Notes: generated by a model from the letters alone, not told the origin. A DNA stretch of 31,357 nt from DATLYB01 sp964502525 (GCA_964502525.1 CAZCXH010000046.1:1-31357); one strand, 5' to 3'. Positions 8,001 through 14,779 are shown, numbered from the stretch's first letter. Translations and numbers: made by a program.

Positions 8001-8413
8001 ATCCATTGCGTCCATTTGTAATACTGCGGCTCGCAGGTTTGCACCTCGCGGCTCCAGTCATAGTTGAAACCCATTGAGCCGAGTTGCTCCTTGAAGCGAT
8101 GGATGTTTTCCGCAGTGGTCGCTGCAGGATGCCTTCCGGTCTGGATTGCATACTGCTCCGCAGGCAAGCCGAACGCATCGAAACCCATCGGGTGCAGCAC
8201 ATTGAAGCCGCAATGTTTTTTGTAGCGTGAAAAAATATCGGAAGCGATGTAGCCGAGCGGATGCCCCACATGCAGTCCCGAACCGGAAGGGTAGGGGAAC
8301 ATGTCGAGAACGTAAAACTTGGGCTTTGATGGATCGGTTTCTGTTTTATAAACATTCCAGTCGTTCCATTTTTTGCGCGAATTATCTTCTATCTTATTGA
8401 AGTTGTATTCCAT
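5015..8413 (-). CDS. leuS: Leucyl-tRNA synthetase with in-frame DUF559 element insertion
   Basis: A class I aminoacyl-tRNA synthetase charging tRNA-Leu in the cytosol. It has 1132 aa versus roughly 920-930 in relatives. The HIGH-type motif is HVGH (48-51) and the KMSKS loop is near residue 905. The CP1 editing domain carries TTRPDTIFG near 300-310 and GYGTGAIMAVPSDDDRDHAF near 385-405. TMPGWAGSSWYF resumes the synthetase core after the insert. Residues 537-737 are foreign: they are the translation of a 602-bp element with terminal inverted repeats encoding a DUF559 nuclease domain. Removing them leaves about 931 aa, the normal size. Both flanking parts are intact and in one frame, so the enzyme is probably functional with the insert, which lies in a variable linker. 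A palindrome at 8449-8467 lies upstream. Confidence 0.95.
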   Translation of the reverse strand: MEYNFNKIEDNSRKKWNDWNVYKTETDPSKPKFYVLDMFPYPSGSGLHVGHPLGYIASDIFSRYKKHCGFNVLHPMGFDAFGLPAEQYAIQTGRHPAATTAENIHRFKEQLGSMGFNYDWSREVQTCEPQYYKWTQWIFLQLFKSWYNKKTNKAEDIETLVTIFSSEGNVNVEAATDFDTAFSEDDWNEFNEKQKQEILMNYRLAYLSYAEVNWCPELGTVLANDEVKDGRSERGGHPVIKKKMRQWFLRITAYAERLLNDLDTLAWSDSMKEMQRNWIGRSEGAQVFFDLPDFNMQLEIYTTRPDTIFGVTFMVLAPEHPLVEIITRPEHAQEVADYLQYVQSRSERERQAEVKKVTGAFTGSLAVNPLNGERIPVFISEYVLMGYGTGAIMAVPSDDDRDHAFATHFNLPIIDVIDKGMYPGATRDDKLGKMINSGFIDGLEVMDAIKAVNNKLEELAIGKPQVQYRIRDAIFGRQRYWGEPIPIYYADETPYPMDEKELPLVLPEMEDFKPGENGDPPLAKLKDWSYSPSHGKASPPPPLQRRGESEVYYSASQKGEKNSGEKTDSRDTPSPSERGAGGEAHRRGESEPGYYTADGRNWEKLKEQGRELRKNQTEAEEILWERLRDNQIGHKIRRQHAIDIFIADFVCLLKKVVIEIDGGIHLDAEQKEYDNNRTFELNQKGFEVIRFTNDEVIKNIDQVVKKIKVKLDSKPSLEKDEGLDSPSPLERGTGGEAPSGLDEAGYPLEPTTMPGWAGSSWYFLRYMDPRNDKEFVSRQAEQYWQDIDLYIGGTEHAVGHLLYARFWQKFLYDRGYVSKVEPFKRLVNQGMIQGRSNFVYRDKDSNKYVSFNLKEKYEVTPLHVDVSLTENDILDIEKFKQWQPENADSQFVLEDGKYICGVEVEKMSKSKFNVVNPDDIISQYGADTFRMYEMFLGPIEQSKPWNTNGIDGVYKFVRKLWRLFYDENGKLLLKDEPATEQELKVIHKTIKKIREDIERFSFNTCISTFMVCVNELTDLRCTKRMVLHDLAILIAPFAPHLAEELWEKLGNKSSVTLAAYPEYNQKYLVESNFEYPVSINGKLRTKINLPLDLVQDKVQEEVLASDVVQKWLDGKPPKKFIYVPGKIINIVV
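6299..6610 (-). other. DUF559 (Vsr-like PD-(D/E)XK) nuclease domain within leuS
   Basis: LeuRS residues 602-705 read as a complete DUF559 domain: a helical start (WEKLKEQGRELRKNQTEAE), LWERLR, then IRRQHAIDIFIADFVC and VVIEIDGGIH, ending FEVIRFTNDEV. The putative catalytic residues are D648 (IADF), E659 and D661 (IEIDG), all present. DUF559 belongs to the restriction-endonuclease-like superfamily and is related to very-short-patch-repair nucleases. No methionine occurs from residue 537 to 737, so it seems to be made only as part of LeuRS unless a GTG/TTG start is used. Activity is inferred, not shown. Confidence 0.82.
6663..6704 (+). repeat. Internal third copy of the GCCTCACCCCC palindromic repeat
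   Basis: This is the same 42-bp sequence type as the left end of the leuS element (6204-6245), with G replacing A in the central AAAGG. It is translated on the leuS strand as DTPSPSERGAGGEA. The codons on either side repeat each other (RRGESEVYYSA and RRGESEPGYYTA), so the N-terminal border of the element appears duplicated or invaded by a second copy. Confidence 0.75.
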
Positions 8414-8448
8414 TGGTAAATTTCAGGATGCAAAGAAAGAACAAATTT

Positions 8449-8467
8449 GCAAAGGGTTCACCTTTGC
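8449..8467. promoter_or_regulatory. Palindrome upstream of leuS
   Basis: GCAAAGG-gttca-CCTTTGC is a perfect 7-bp inverted repeat between the divergent leuS (start 8413) and the small gene at 8507. It could be an operator or chance. Minus-strand CAAATTTG next to it is one mismatch from a -7 box. Confidence 0.25.
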
Positions 8468-8506
8468 ATTCAAGGAAATCAGCCCGCAATTCGCTAACTT
8501 TCACCA

Positions 8507-8722
8507 ATGGATATCAAGCCTCGCCCCAATCATAGTCATTACCTTGAAGCTTTGAAAAAAATGACGCCTCAGCAGAAGCTGGACAAGGTGTATGAGCTTT
8601 CAGAGATGGGCAAGCAGCTTTTCAAGCAAGGGTTAAGAAAGCGTTTTCCCGAAAAGAGCGAAGAGGAAATCCGCAAAATTTATCTCGAACGCATCGCGCT
8701 ATGCCACAACAGGAATTGGTAA
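8507..8722 (+). CDS. Small conserved-type protein of unknown function, partner of the downstream nucleotidyltransferase
   Basis: A 71-residue basic, helical protein (MTPQQKLDKVYELSEMGKQLF, then RFPEKSEEEIRKIYLERIALCHNRNW). There is no signal peptide. I do not recognise a named family, but the pattern of a helix, an S-E-E-E-I helix and a terminal L-C-H-N-R-N-W gives the impression of a conserved family that travels with nucleotidyltransferase genes. Its last 22 bases overlap the start of the nucleotidyltransferase gene, which implies coupled translation and joint function, perhaps as antitoxin, adaptor or substrate. TAACTTTC just upstream (8494-8501) is one mismatch from a -7 box, so the mRNA may be nearly leaderless. 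Confidence 0.72.
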   Translation: MDIKPRPNHSHYLEALKKMTPQQKLDKVYELSEMGKQLFKQGLRKRFPEKSEEEIRKIYLERIALCHNRNW

Positions 8723-9270
8723 GGAAAGTGCTCGGATGGCTAAATGAAAACCATATTCCTTACATGGTTTCCGGTTCGGTGGTTTCAAGCATCCAGGGCG
8801 AACCGCGCCTTACTCATGATATTGATATTGTGGTGAATGTAACGGCTGCAATAATTCCAAGCCTTACCGGAGCATTTCTTCCGCCTCGCTATTATTTGTC
8901 AGCCCAAAGCATTAAGGACGCTTTGCTGCATCAGAGCATGTTCAACCTTATTGATACAGAGGGAGGCGACAAAATTGATTTTTGGATCCTTACGAACGAG
9001 CCTTATGATGTGGAAAGGTTTTCAAGAAGAAGGGATGAAAATCTGTGGGGTGTAAAATGCAAGGTGTCGGCTCCGGAAGACACCGTCCTCATGAAGTTGA
9101 AATGGGCTCGGATTTCCGGAGGCAGCGACAAGCAGTTCACCGATGCGTTACGTGTATTTGAATTGCAATATGAAAATCTCGATATGGATTACCTGCAGGA
9201 GTGGGCTGCCAGGCTCGGAGTTCAAAATGATCTGGAAAAAATCAGGCGGGAGGCGAATCCGGTGAAATAA
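8701..9270 (+). CDS. Nucleotidyltransferase-fold protein (AbiEii/DUF6036-like)
   Basis: A 189-aa protein with the polymerase-beta nucleotidyltransferase active-site pattern: G25-S26, then D40-I-D42 (RLTHDIDIVV), and the third carboxylate D93 (KIDFWIL). All three metal-binding acidic residues are present, so it is probably catalytic. The size and the N-terminal helix preceding YMVSGSVV fit small stand-alone nucleotidyltransferases such as AbiEii-type toxins or MNT-type antitoxins; the exact family cannot be fixed from reading alone. It overlaps the upstream 71-aa gene by 22 bp. The substrate could be tRNA, protein or a small molecule and is unknown. Confidence 0.82.
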   Translation: MPQQELVRKVLGWLNENHIPYMVSGSVVSSIQGEPRLTHDIDIVVNVTAAIIPSLTGAFLPPRYYLSAQSIKDALLHQSMFNLIDTEGGDKIDFWILTNEPYDVERFSRRRDENLWGVKCKVSAPEDTVLMKLKWARISGGSDKQFTDALRVFELQYENLDMDYLQEWAARLGVQNDLEKIRREANPVK

Positions 9271-9377
9271 TTTCTCATCTGAATAATCACGCCAAACAAC
9301 CCCTTTAATGTGCTGTTAGTATCTAATGGAAATGTCACTTGCTCGTTTTCCTAAATTGCCTGCGCATCTGAAGCATC

Positions 9378-10253
9378 ATGTCTGAGCAAGTAGGCAAGGC
9401 TCCCCGCAGGCGGTCGAAGCCTTCATATATTTATTCCATCATCAGCATCACGCTGGTGCTGTTCATGCTGGGGATATTGGGGCATGTGCTGCTGTTTTCC
9501 CAGAAGCTGTCAGAATATTTCCGCGAGAGCATCGAAATTTCCATCATTCTGAATGACGATCTGAGCGAGGCGGATATCTTCCAGTTTCAGAAAAAGCTGG
9601 AGAAGAGGCCTTACATCAAAACCACCAAGTATATTTCAAAAGACGATGCTGCAAAAATCCTGTCGGATGATTTCGGAGAAGACCTTTCCATCCTCGGTTA
9701 CAACCCGCTTTATGCGTCCATCAACTTCAACCTGCGGAGCGAATATGCCAACAGCGACAGCCTTGCCGCCATTGAAGCCGAGTTGAAGGAATTGCCGCAG
9801 GTGGAGGAGATTTATTATTTCAAAGCCATCGTTGACCTCATCAACCAGAACATCAGGAAGGTGACGCTCATTCTTTTGGGAATATCGGTGATGCTCGTGC
9901 TGATTGCCATTACGCTGATTGACAACACAATCCGGCTGGCGATGTATTCCAACCGGTTCCTCATCAAAAGCATGCAGTTGGTGGGTGCCACCCGGTGGTT
10001 CATCATCAAGCCGTTCATGGGGCGAAGCATCCTCAACGGGTTTATCAGCGGGGCGCTGGCGGTGACGCTGCTTGTGGGGCTTCTCTATTACGCGCAGATG
10101 CAGTTGCCCACCCTGATTGTAGCATCCGGTGATTTATATAACTTTGCGGTCGTTTTCATTTCAATCCTGGTGTTGGGGGTGATGATCACGTGGTTCAGCA
10201 CGTATCTTTCGGTGTCTAAATACCTGAGATTGAAGTTGGATGATCTTTATTGA
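9378..10253 (+). CDS. ftsX: Cell division protein FtsX
   Basis: The permease-like subunit of the FtsEX complex, which couples divisome assembly to activation of peptidoglycan hydrolases. The 291-aa protein has TM1 at about 17-40 (IISITLVLFMLGILGHVLLF), a periplasmic domain (about 41-165) with the two-lobed FtsX ECD pattern (SILGYNPLYASINFNL), and three further TM helices in the C-terminal FtsX domain (LILLGISVMLVLIAITLI, SGALAVTLLVGLLYY, FAVVFISILVLGVMI) with the cytoplasmic motif QLVGATRWFI. ftsE is not in the window. It heads the ftsX-DUF3098-uppP-truB-ribF order typical of Bacteroidota. Confidence 0.94.
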   Translation: MSEQVGKAPRRRSKPSYIYSIISITLVLFMLGILGHVLLFSQKLSEYFRESIEISIILNDDLSEADIFQFQKKLEKRPYIKTTKYISKDDAAKILSDDFGEDLSILGYNPLYASINFNLRSEYANSDSLAAIEAELKELPQVEEIYYFKAIVDLINQNIRKVTLILLGISVMLVLIAITLIDNTIRLAMYSNRFLIKSMQLVGATRWFIIKPFMGRSILNGFISGALAVTLLVGLLYYAQMQLPTLIVASGDLYNFAVVFISILVLGVMITWFSTYLSVSKYLRLKLDDLY

Positions 10254-10259
10254 GATGAC

Positions 10260-10338
10260 TTACAGTTTACTGTTTACGGTTTACAGTTTGGTAAACCGGA
10301 ACGCAAAACCGTAAACTGTAAATAGTAAACCGTAAACT
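10260..10338. repeat. GTTTAC palindromic word array, copy 3
   Basis: ACAGTTTACTGTTTACGGTTTA-type words on the left are mirrored by AAACCGTAAACTGTAAA words on the right, forming a long imperfect hairpin between ftsX and the DUF3098 gene. It ends 3 bp before the DUF3098 ATG and would therefore be the 5' leader if that gene is co-transcribed. Confidence 0.75.
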
Positions 10339-10341
10339 TTC

Positions 10342-10602
10342 ATGGCGAAAACAATCACTAAAAAAGAGCAAAATAATAAACCAGCCTTCATCTTCGGCAA
10401 GATTAACTACATGCTGATGGTAGCGGGAATGGTAATAATTGCTGCAGGTTATCTGCTGATGGTGGGCGGGGCGCATGCCGACCCGGCTGTGTTCAATGCC
10501 GAAGAAAAATACAGCTTCACAAGGATAACCCTTGCCCCAATGGTCATCCTCCTGGGATTGGTGATTGAGATATTTTCGATTTTCATCAAGGCGAAGGATT
10601 GA
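10342..10602 (+). CDS. DUF3098 family membrane protein
   Basis: An 86-aa protein with two TM helices (about 28-46, MLMVAGMVIIAAGYLLMV; about 65-82, LAPMVILLGLVIEIFSIF) joined by a short loop with the conserved-looking GGAHADPAVFN. It matches DUF3098, a Bacteroidota family almost always found between ftsX and uppP. That position suggests a link to division or lipid-carrier recycling, but no function is established. The N-terminus is basic and cytoplasmic. Confidence 0.85.
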   Translation: MAKTITKKEQNNKPAFIFGKINYMLMVAGMVIIAAGYLLMVGGAHADPAVFNAEEKYSFTRITLAPMVILLGLVIEIFSIFIKAKD

Positions 10603-10647
10603 AAGCGATTATTATACTTTGAACGGAATAAATTGCTCCATTGGGTA

Positions 10648-10680
10648 CGTTTACAGTTTACGGTTTACGGTTTACAGTTT
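10648..10680. repeat. GTTTAC word array, copy 4
   Basis: A one-armed array (TTTACAG, TTTACGG, TTTACGG, TTTACAG) just upstream of uppP. It is open in the uppP frame and would add a spurious N-terminal extension (VRLQFTVYGLQFGVL) if an upstream codon were used as start. Confidence 0.7.
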
Positions 10681-10698
10681 GGAGTGCTCCCGTTGCTA

Positions 10699-11481
10699 AT
10701 GACTCTATTTGAAGCCATCATCCTCGCCATCGTTGAAGGCGTCACCGAATACCTCCCCATCTCATCAACCGGGCACATGATCATCACCGAGAAGCTGCTC
10801 GGCATGGAGAGCAATGAATTTACCAAAGCGTTTATCGTGAATATTCAATTCGGAGCGATATTGTCGGTAGTTGTCTTGTATTGGAAAAGGTTTTTTCAAA
10901 CGGTTGATTTTTACCTGAAGCTGCTGGTCGCCTTTTTGCCTGCGGCTGCCATCGGCTTTCTGCTCGATGATATTATTGACTCGATGCTGGGCAGCGTGGA
11001 AATTGTTGCCGTGTCGCTGCTGCTGGGCGGAGTCATCCTGATTTACATTGATAAATGGATGAACGGGAAAAATGAGAGTGATGAAATTACTTATCCGAAA
11101 GCGCTGAAGATCGGGTTTTATCAGTGCATTGCGATGATTCCGGGCGTATCGCGCTCGGCAGCCACCATCATCGGAGGCATGGCGCAGAAGTTGTCGCGCA
11201 AGAGCGCAGCGGAGTTCAGCTTCTTCCTCGCGGTGCCCACGATGTTTGCCGCGTCAGCCTATAAGCTCATAAAAAATCATGAAGTGATTACTGCGGAAAA
11301 TATAAAGATGCTTCTGGTCGGAAATATTATCGCTTTCATCGTGGCGATGCTGGCGATAAAATTTTTCATCACCTATTTGCAAAAGCACGGATTCAAAGTA
11401 TTCGGATATTACCGCATCGCGCTGGGGTTGGCGATATTGCTCATGCTCGCGCTCGGATATGATTTGAATTTGACTGGTTAA
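10699..11481 (+). CDS. uppP: Undecaprenyl-diphosphatase UppP (BacA family)
   Basis: An integral-membrane phosphatase converting undecaprenyl diphosphate to the monophosphate, which regenerates the lipid carrier for peptidoglycan and O-antigen synthesis; it also gives bacitracin tolerance. From ATG 10699 the protein has 260 aa, the family norm. Catalytic motifs are EGVTEYLPISSTGHM (about 13-27, with the conserved E-E and S-S-T-G-H residues) and PGVSRSAATI (about 152-161, with the essential Arg). Roughly seven hydrophobic segments are visible. The frame is open 66 bp upstream but only through repeat sequence, so the internal ATG is preferred. The stop codon abuts a MITE-like element. Confidence 0.94.
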   Translation: MTLFEAIILAIVEGVTEYLPISSTGHMIITEKLLGMESNEFTKAFIVNIQFGAILSVVVLYWKRFFQTVDFYLKLLVAFLPAAAIGFLLDDIIDSMLGSVEIVAVSLLLGGVILIYIDKWMNGKNESDEITYPKALKIGFYQCIAMIPGVSRSAATIIGGMAQKLSRKSAAEFSFFLAVPTMFAASAYKLIKNHEVITAENIKMLLVGNIIAFIVAMLAIKFFITYLQKHGFKVFGYYRIALGLAILLMLALGYDLNLTG

Positions 11482-11713
11482 GATTTGACAACTTTTCGTA
11501 TCTGTTTAGCGCTTTATAGACTGAATCTTTTAACCCCGCGATTTATCGCGGGGAGTTAAGGAAACTTTCTATTGGCTTTAGCCCCGACCGGAGGATTTGT
11601 GAATAGTCACGTCATGGCTAAAGCCGTGATGGTTGTGTCTTTGAGTCCCCCCGATAAATCGGGGGGGTAAAGGATACGCTAAACGCATGCAACGTTCAAA
11701 AGTTGTCAAATCT
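11481..11713. mobile_element. MITE-like element 2, between uppP and truB
   Basis: AGATTTGACAACTTTT (11481-11496) is repeated perfectly inverted at 11698-11713, and a second inverted pair GTTTAGCG/CGCTAAAC lies just inside (11504-11511 / 11677-11684). Internal hairpins are CCCCGCGATTTATCGCGGGG (about 11534-11553, 20 bp) and CCCCCCGAT/ATCGGGGGGG (11647-11667). A central inverted pair GGCTTTAGCC (11574-11583) / GGCTAAAGCC (11616-11625) has the same core word as the element at 1299-1528. There is no ORF and no clear target duplication. The element begins at the last base of the uppP stop codon. Confidence 0.75.
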
Positions 11714-11737
11714 CCATATGCAATTACCATATTATTC

Positions 11738-12421
11738 ATGCTTGATCTTGAAAAAGGTGAAATCCTCCTTGTCAACAAACCCTACGAGTGGTCGTCATTC
11801 GATGTGGTGAAGAAAATCCGTTACACCATCCAGAAGAAATACGGGCAGAAGGTGAAGGTCGGTCATGCGGGAACCCTTGATCCCCTCGCCACAGGGCTTC
11901 TGCTGATTTGCGTTGGCAAAGCCACCAAGCGGATTGATGTGTTCACCAACCTCGATAAGGAATACACCGGTACGATGTTCATAGGAGCCACTACGCCATC
12001 CTATGATTTGGAAACCGATATTGACAAAACTTTTTCAACGGAACATATCACGCCTGAGCTATTGAAAGAAACGGCAATGAAATTTTTGGGAGAAACGCAG
12101 CAGGTTCCACCGGTCTTTTCAGCAATCAAAATCGGAGGGAAACCCGTTTACAAGAAAGCGAGAAAGGGGCATCATATTGAAATGCAACCAAGAACGGTCA
12201 GGATTGATTTGTTTGAAATCACCGCCATTGAAATGCCCCTTATGCATTTTCGGGTGCGGTGCAGCAAGGGAACTTATATCCGCTCCCTGGTTCATGATTT
12301 TGGGAAAGCCTTGAACAGCGGGGCATACATGCACGGGCTTTGCAGAACGATGATTGGCGAATATCCGCTGAATAAGGCAATGGAGCTAAACGATTTAATC
12401 CATCAAATCACCGAAAGTTAA
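11738..12421 (+). CDS. truB: tRNA pseudouridine-55 synthase TruB
   Basis: Isomerises uridine 55 in the T-loop of tRNAs. From ATG 11738 the protein has 227 aa. Motif I GEILLVNKPYEWSSFDVV is at about 6-23, and the catalytic motif GHAGTLDPLATGLL (about 45-58) carries the nucleophilic Asp. TPSYDLETD, PPVFSAIKIGGKPVYKKAR and the RCSKGTYIRSLVHDFGK motif follow. An earlier in-frame ATG (11687) lies within the MITE-like element, so the later start is preferred. It is followed 61 bp later by ribF, as is usual in this phylum. Confidence 0.95.
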   Translation: MLDLEKGEILLVNKPYEWSSFDVVKKIRYTIQKKYGQKVKVGHAGTLDPLATGLLLICVGKATKRIDVFTNLDKEYTGTMFIGATTPSYDLETDIDKTFSTEHITPELLKETAMKFLGETQQVPPVFSAIKIGGKPVYKKARKGHHIEMQPRTVRIDLFEITAIEMPLMHFRVRCSKGTYIRSLVHDFGKALNSGAYMHGLCRTMIGEYPLNKAMELNDLIHQITES

Positions 12422-12426
12422 TTTTG
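12419..12426 (+). promoter_or_regulatory. Possible -7 element for ribF
   Basis: TAATTTTG is a perfect TAnnTTTG match overlapping the truB stop, 57 bp upstream of the ribF ATG. No -33 box is evident, so it could be chance. The spacer between is an AAAC-word array (about 12447-12479). Confidence 0.3.
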
Positions 12427-12482
12427 CAATAATTTGTTGTTGCAAGAACCACAAACGACAAACCACAAACAACAAACGATTC

Positions 12483-13427
12483 ATGCGAGTCTGCAAAGGC
12501 GTTGACAATCTTCCCGAATTCCGCAACGGCATCCTCACCATCGGCACGTTTGATGGCGTTCACACCGGTCATCAGGAAATCATCAGGCGCATCAACCGGC
12601 TTGCGCTTGACATTAACGGGGAAAACATCATCCTTACGTTTCACCCGCATCCCCGGATGGTGCTTCAGCCCAATGACGCGAGCCTGAAACTGCTGAACAC
12701 GCTGGATGAGAAAATAGCGCTCCTTTCACAATACGGGGTGGACAACCTCATTCTCATTCCGTTTTCAAAGGAGTTCTCACAGTTGTCAGCGCAGCAGTAT
12801 ATCGAGGATTTTTTATGGAAAAAAATCCGCCCCCGAAAAATCGTTATCGGCTATGACCACCGCTTCGGCAACAACCGCGGAGGAGATATTCATCTGATGC
12901 GCGCGTATTCCGAAAAGCTGAGATTCCAGGTGGTGGAGATTGAAGCTCAAACGGTTGATAACATCTCCGTGAGCTCCACCAAAATCAGGAACGCGCTGCT
13001 CTCCGGTGATTTGGAGACGGCAAATTCGCTGCTTGGACGCTTCTATTCGGTTACGGGCAAGGTGGTGCGCGGTGACCAGCGCGGCACCAAAATCGGCTTC
13101 CCCACCGCCAACATCCAGGTGCGCGACCCGCTGAAGCTGATTCCCGCCAGCGGTGTGTATGCCGTGAGGGTGGTGGTTGATGGCGAGGCGCATGGCGGCA
13201 TGCTGAACATCGGCTTGCGCCCCACCTTCAACGGGCAGCACGAAACCATCGAGGCTCACATCTTTGATTTTGCGCAGAACATTTACGGCACGCAGATCGC
13301 GGTTGAGTTTGCGGGTTCCATCAGGAAGGAGGCGAAGTTCAGGTCGGCTGATGAGCTGGCTGCGCAGCTTGCAAAAGACAAGAAAGCGTCATTGAAAATT
13401 TTAAGCGAGCAAAAATGCCTGATATGA
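12483..13427 (+). CDS. ribF: Bifunctional riboflavin kinase / FAD synthetase RibF
   Basis: Phosphorylates riboflavin to FMN and adenylates FMN to FAD. The 314-aa protein has the usual two-domain layout: an N-terminal nucleotidyltransferase with LTIGTFDGVHTGHQ (about 19-32), FHPHPR and VIGYDHRFGNNRGGD (about 120-134), and a C-terminal kinase with GDQRGTKIGFPTANI (about 200-214) and NIGLRPTFNG (about 240-249). It lies downstream of truB, and its stop overlaps the next start by ATGA (13424-13427), so the LRR gene is probably translated from the same message. Confidence 0.96.
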   Translation: MRVCKGVDNLPEFRNGILTIGTFDGVHTGHQEIIRRINRLALDINGENIILTFHPHPRMVLQPNDASLKLLNTLDEKIALLSQYGVDNLILIPFSKEFSQLSAQQYIEDFLWKKIRPRKIVIGYDHRFGNNRGGDIHLMRAYSEKLRFQVVEIEAQTVDNISVSSTKIRNALLSGDLETANSLLGRFYSVTGKVVRGDQRGTKIGFPTANIQVRDPLKLIPASGVYAVRVVVDGEAHGGMLNIGLRPTFNGQHETIEAHIFDFAQNIYGTQIAVEFAGSIRKEAKFRSADELAAQLAKDKKASLKILSEQKCLI

Positions 13428-13957
13428 AAACTCTGAATAAAGTGCAAAATGCAAAAGGCAATGGGCAAAAATTACAACTGCATTTATTTTGCCTTTTGCC
13501 TTTTGCCTTTTGCCTCTTCGCGCTTCTGAGCATGCAAGCCTTCGCCCAGGAACAAAAAGGCAACGAGGAAGTTGCGATTGATAACGACCTGGTATTCTCC
13601 GAAAACTGGTTCACCGACCTGCAGCAGGCTAAAGCCAATCCTGAGAAAGTGCTCTACCTCGACCTCAGCCTTAAAAAGAATAAAACTTTTCCCCCGGAGA
13701 TTCTTGCATTCAAAAATGTGGAGCGGCTTTACCTGTCATACAATTATTGGCCCTCTATTCCGGAGGAAATCGGCACGCTCGCCAACGTGAAGATTTTAGA
13801 CCTCAGCGGCAATTACTATATGAACTATCTCCCGAAGGAAGGATTAAGCAAACTCACCAGACTCGAACTCCTCATCATCAAGGATAACAAGCTGGCTGCC
13901 GGGGAAATTGACAAGATCAAAAAACTGCTACCGGATACGAAGGTGGTTGCCGACTGA
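13424..13957 (+). CDS. Exported leucine-rich-repeat protein, signal peptide built from repeat DNA
   Basis: A 177-aa protein starting at ATG 13424, which overlaps the ribF stop (ATGA). After a basic N-terminus there is a hydrophobic stretch (LHLFCLLPFAFCLFALLS) and a likely cleavage site after QAFA, so it should enter the periplasm. The rest holds about three LRR units (LYLDLSLKKN, VERLYLSYNYWPSIPEEIG, VKILDLSGNYY, LELLIIKDNKL). The hydrophobic core is encoded by tandem TTTTGCC words, part of an inverted word array (13438-13516). Its 3' end overlaps the convergent ParA-like gene by 30 bp. Specific role unknown; LRRs usually bind protein. Confidence 0.78.
   Translation: MKTLNKVQNAKGNGQKLQLHLFCLLPFAFCLFALLSMQAFAQEQKGNEEVAIDNDLVFSENWFTDLQQAKANPEKVLYLDLSLKKNKTFPPEILAFKNVERLYLSYNYWPSIPEEIGTLANVKILDLSGNYYMNYLPKEGLSKLTRLELLIIKDNKLAAGEIDKIKKLLPDTKVVAD
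13438..13516. repeat. GCAAAA/TTTTGCC inverted word array inside the LRR gene
   Basis: Left-hand words (GTGCAAAATGCAAAAGGC) are mirrored by right-hand TTTTGCCTTTTGCCTTTTGCC words. The array is entirely translated as residues of the signal peptide of the LRR protein. It has the same architecture as the GTTTAC arrays but a different word. Confidence 0.7.
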
Positions 13958-14779
13958 CGCAGCCTTTTCGATTTCCTTCTTCCTGCGCTCAAGCTCTTCC
14001 TGCTGCGCTTCCGTGAGGTTTTCTCCCGGAGTCATTTCCTGGGTGAACTGCTCGTGAACGGACAAGCCGTTGTCGTCAAAAACTTCCTGATGCTCGTCCT
14101 GAGTTTCAGGCATTGCTTCATGCTCAACGGCTTCAACCGGAATTTCCTGCTGCGGTTCTATATGCTTGAGGATAACGCTCACCACGTCAAGGTAGCCCTC
14201 TGCCGGGCGGATTGTGCTCGGATGCGTGTAAGTCTTTTTATTGGGAATAAACACATCGAGTATGGGCGCATTGAGATGGCGGTATGTTTCCAGGATGGTA
14301 TCCGTTCTCGTGAGGCTGTGAATGCGTGTTGGAAGGATGAATATCTTCAGATCGGGGTTCTCCTTCTTCGCGGGAAGAATATCATTAAGCGTCTGCTCGG
14401 TCACCAGCAAATCATTAGTGGAAAGGCTGGACGGCACCAGCACCATGTCGCTCATTACGCAAAGGCGGTTGGTGCAGTATGACGTTGCGTTGCCCGCAGC
14501 GGTATCAACAATAATGTAATCCGTCACCCCGTCATTCTCCAGGGTTTTGATCATTTTCACCACGCTGGTTTCTTCGGTTCTTACGAGGTCGGGAATCTTC
14601 TTTCCTTCAGCAACCTTTCTCCTTTCTTTTTTGCGCAACGCGCTCAACGTGTAGTTGATGTCCGTTTCGATGACCACTACCTGACGTCCCATCTCTGCCA
14701 GAACATTGGCAATATTGATGGCGTTGGTTGTTTTCCCCGTTCCGCCTTTGCGGCTGACGAATGAAATGATTTTTGCCAT
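13928..14779 (-). CDS. ParA/MinD-like ATPase (orphan)
   Basis: A 283-aa P-loop ATPase of the ParA/MinD/Soj group. The deviant Walker A RKGGTGKTTNAINIAN is at 10-25, with the signature lysine shortly after the first strand; Walker A' carries VIETDINYTLS; Walker B is DYIIVDTAAGN (about 95-105). Residues from about 210 on are acidic and glutamine-rich with a coiled-coil-like LTEAQQEELERRKKEIEKA, unlike a chromosomal ParA. No parB-like gene or parS-like palindrome is adjacent. The role could be positioning of a plasmid, a conjugation complex or a protein cluster. The gene's 3' end overlaps the LRR gene by 30 bp in tail-to-tail orientation. Confidence 0.85.
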   Translation of the reverse strand: MAKIISFVSRKGGTGKTTNAINIANVLAEMGRQVVVIETDINYTLSALRKKERRKVAEGKKIPDLVRTEETSVVKMIKTLENDGVTDYIIVDTAAGNATSYCTNRLCVMSDMVLVPSSLSTNDLLVTEQTLNDILPAKKENPDLKIFILPTRIHSLTRTDTILETYRHLNAPILDVFIPNKKTYTHPSTIRPAEGYLDVVSVILKHIEPQQEIPVEAVEHEAMPETQDEHQEVFDDNGLSVHEQFTQEMTPGENLTEAQQEELERRKKEIEKAASVGNHLRIR

